Shown: one piece after another, positions 63,939 to 64,000 of the stretch | Layout: each line of letters starts with the position of its first letter | Numbering within the stretch: the first letter of the stretch is position 1 | Source of the DNA: Candidatus Phyllobacterium onerii | GTDB lineage: Bacteria; Pseudomonadota; Alphaproteobacteria; Rhizobiales; Rhizobiaceae | Direction: 5' to 3' | Length of the DNA stretch: 64,000 nucleotides | Assembly (NCBI RefSeq): GCF_028331445.1 | Contig: NZ_JAQMHX010000001.1 | Location: forward strand, 930,001 to 994,000 | Made by a program: the position numbers and the translations under genes | The notes under the pieces: generated by a model | What the model saw: the letters and a program-made list of their open reading frames with translations, nothing else | The model's database searches: none | What the model was told of the DNA's origin: nothing

Positions 63939-64000
63939 ATGCCCGCGAGCTCTGTCGGAAACGATGTGGACATTGATATAGGCGCGTTGTTTGCCAGTTT
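63939..64000 (+). CDS. Start of a probable Wzz/ExoP chain-length determinant (cut by window edge)
   Basis: The ATG at 63939 begins MPASSVGNDVDIDIGALFAS and runs off the window. The acidic DIDIG.LF.S start is typical of rhizobial Wzz-domain polysaccharide transport proteins, which fits the export gene on the other side. TTGGAG precedes the ATG at 63924-63929, and the call is provisional. Confidence 0.55.
   Translation, partial: MPASSVGNDVDIDIGALFAS

Overview
The window reads as chromosome of a Hyphomicrobiales (Rhizobiales) alphaproteobacterium, most like the Brucella/Ochrobactrum/Phyllobacterium group. The basis is gene content and order: glyA-nrdR-ribD-ribE-ribH-nusB followed by a K+-insensitive hppA, plsX-fabH-ihfA-MerR, a hemB/RDD/bpt cluster beside parC, an LdtR-type MarR regulator near a Tat-exported L,D-transpeptidase, and many divergent genes starting with ATG or GTG behind short AGGAG-like sites. 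No database search was possible, so the genus is an inference.

Layout. Bases 1-8.4 kb are accessory: the tail of a methyltransferase, a PAS-GGDEF diguanylate cyclase, an HpcH/HpaI aldolase, a secreted alpha/beta hydrolase and a coiled-coil GH20 lipoprotein that share a near-identical 51-base leader, a 210-base multi-hairpin repeat, a Tat-exported serine hydrolase and an EamA transporter. Bases 8.6-27.3 kb are mostly core: rnd, aspS, a periplasmic protein, parC, a TetR-MFP-RND efflux operon, a second EamA transporter, the bpt-to-hemB cluster, a 3-hydroxyisobutyryl-CoA hydrolase and ldtR.

Between ldtR and its expected partner, the L,D-transpeptidase at 29.6 kb, lies a two-gene minus-strand insert of lower G+C. 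Its first gene carries a rhizobial linker motif, a glycine-rich stretch and a C-terminal PD-(D/E)xK-like nuclease signature. The second overlaps it by ATGA. I read this as a polymorphic toxin with a cognate immunity protein, the strongest candidate for a little-described system here.

Bases 31-45.5 kb are core metabolism and envelope: glyA, nrdR, riboflavin synthesis, nusB, two tiny membrane proteins (one of only 39 residues), hppA, a BamE-like lipoprotein, a cytochrome bc1 chaperone, YceD, plsX, fabH, ihfA, a MerR regulator and two DUF883-like membrane-anchored proteins. Bases 45.6-50.4 kb hold a large autotransporter with a repetitive passenger and a DUF1254 protein. Bases 50.5-55.7 kb form a second accessory block (acetyltransferase, FMN reductase, G+C-rich nitroreductase, 720 bases of non-coding DNA, an orphan gene and a divergent LysR/EamA pair) ending just before a tRNA-Pro(GGG). 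The right end has a large MscS channel and an exopolysaccharide cluster: O-antigen ligase, initiating glycosyltransferase, GT4 transferase and Wza-like export lipoprotein on the minus strand, with a probable Wzz/ExoP chain-length protein starting divergently at the edge.
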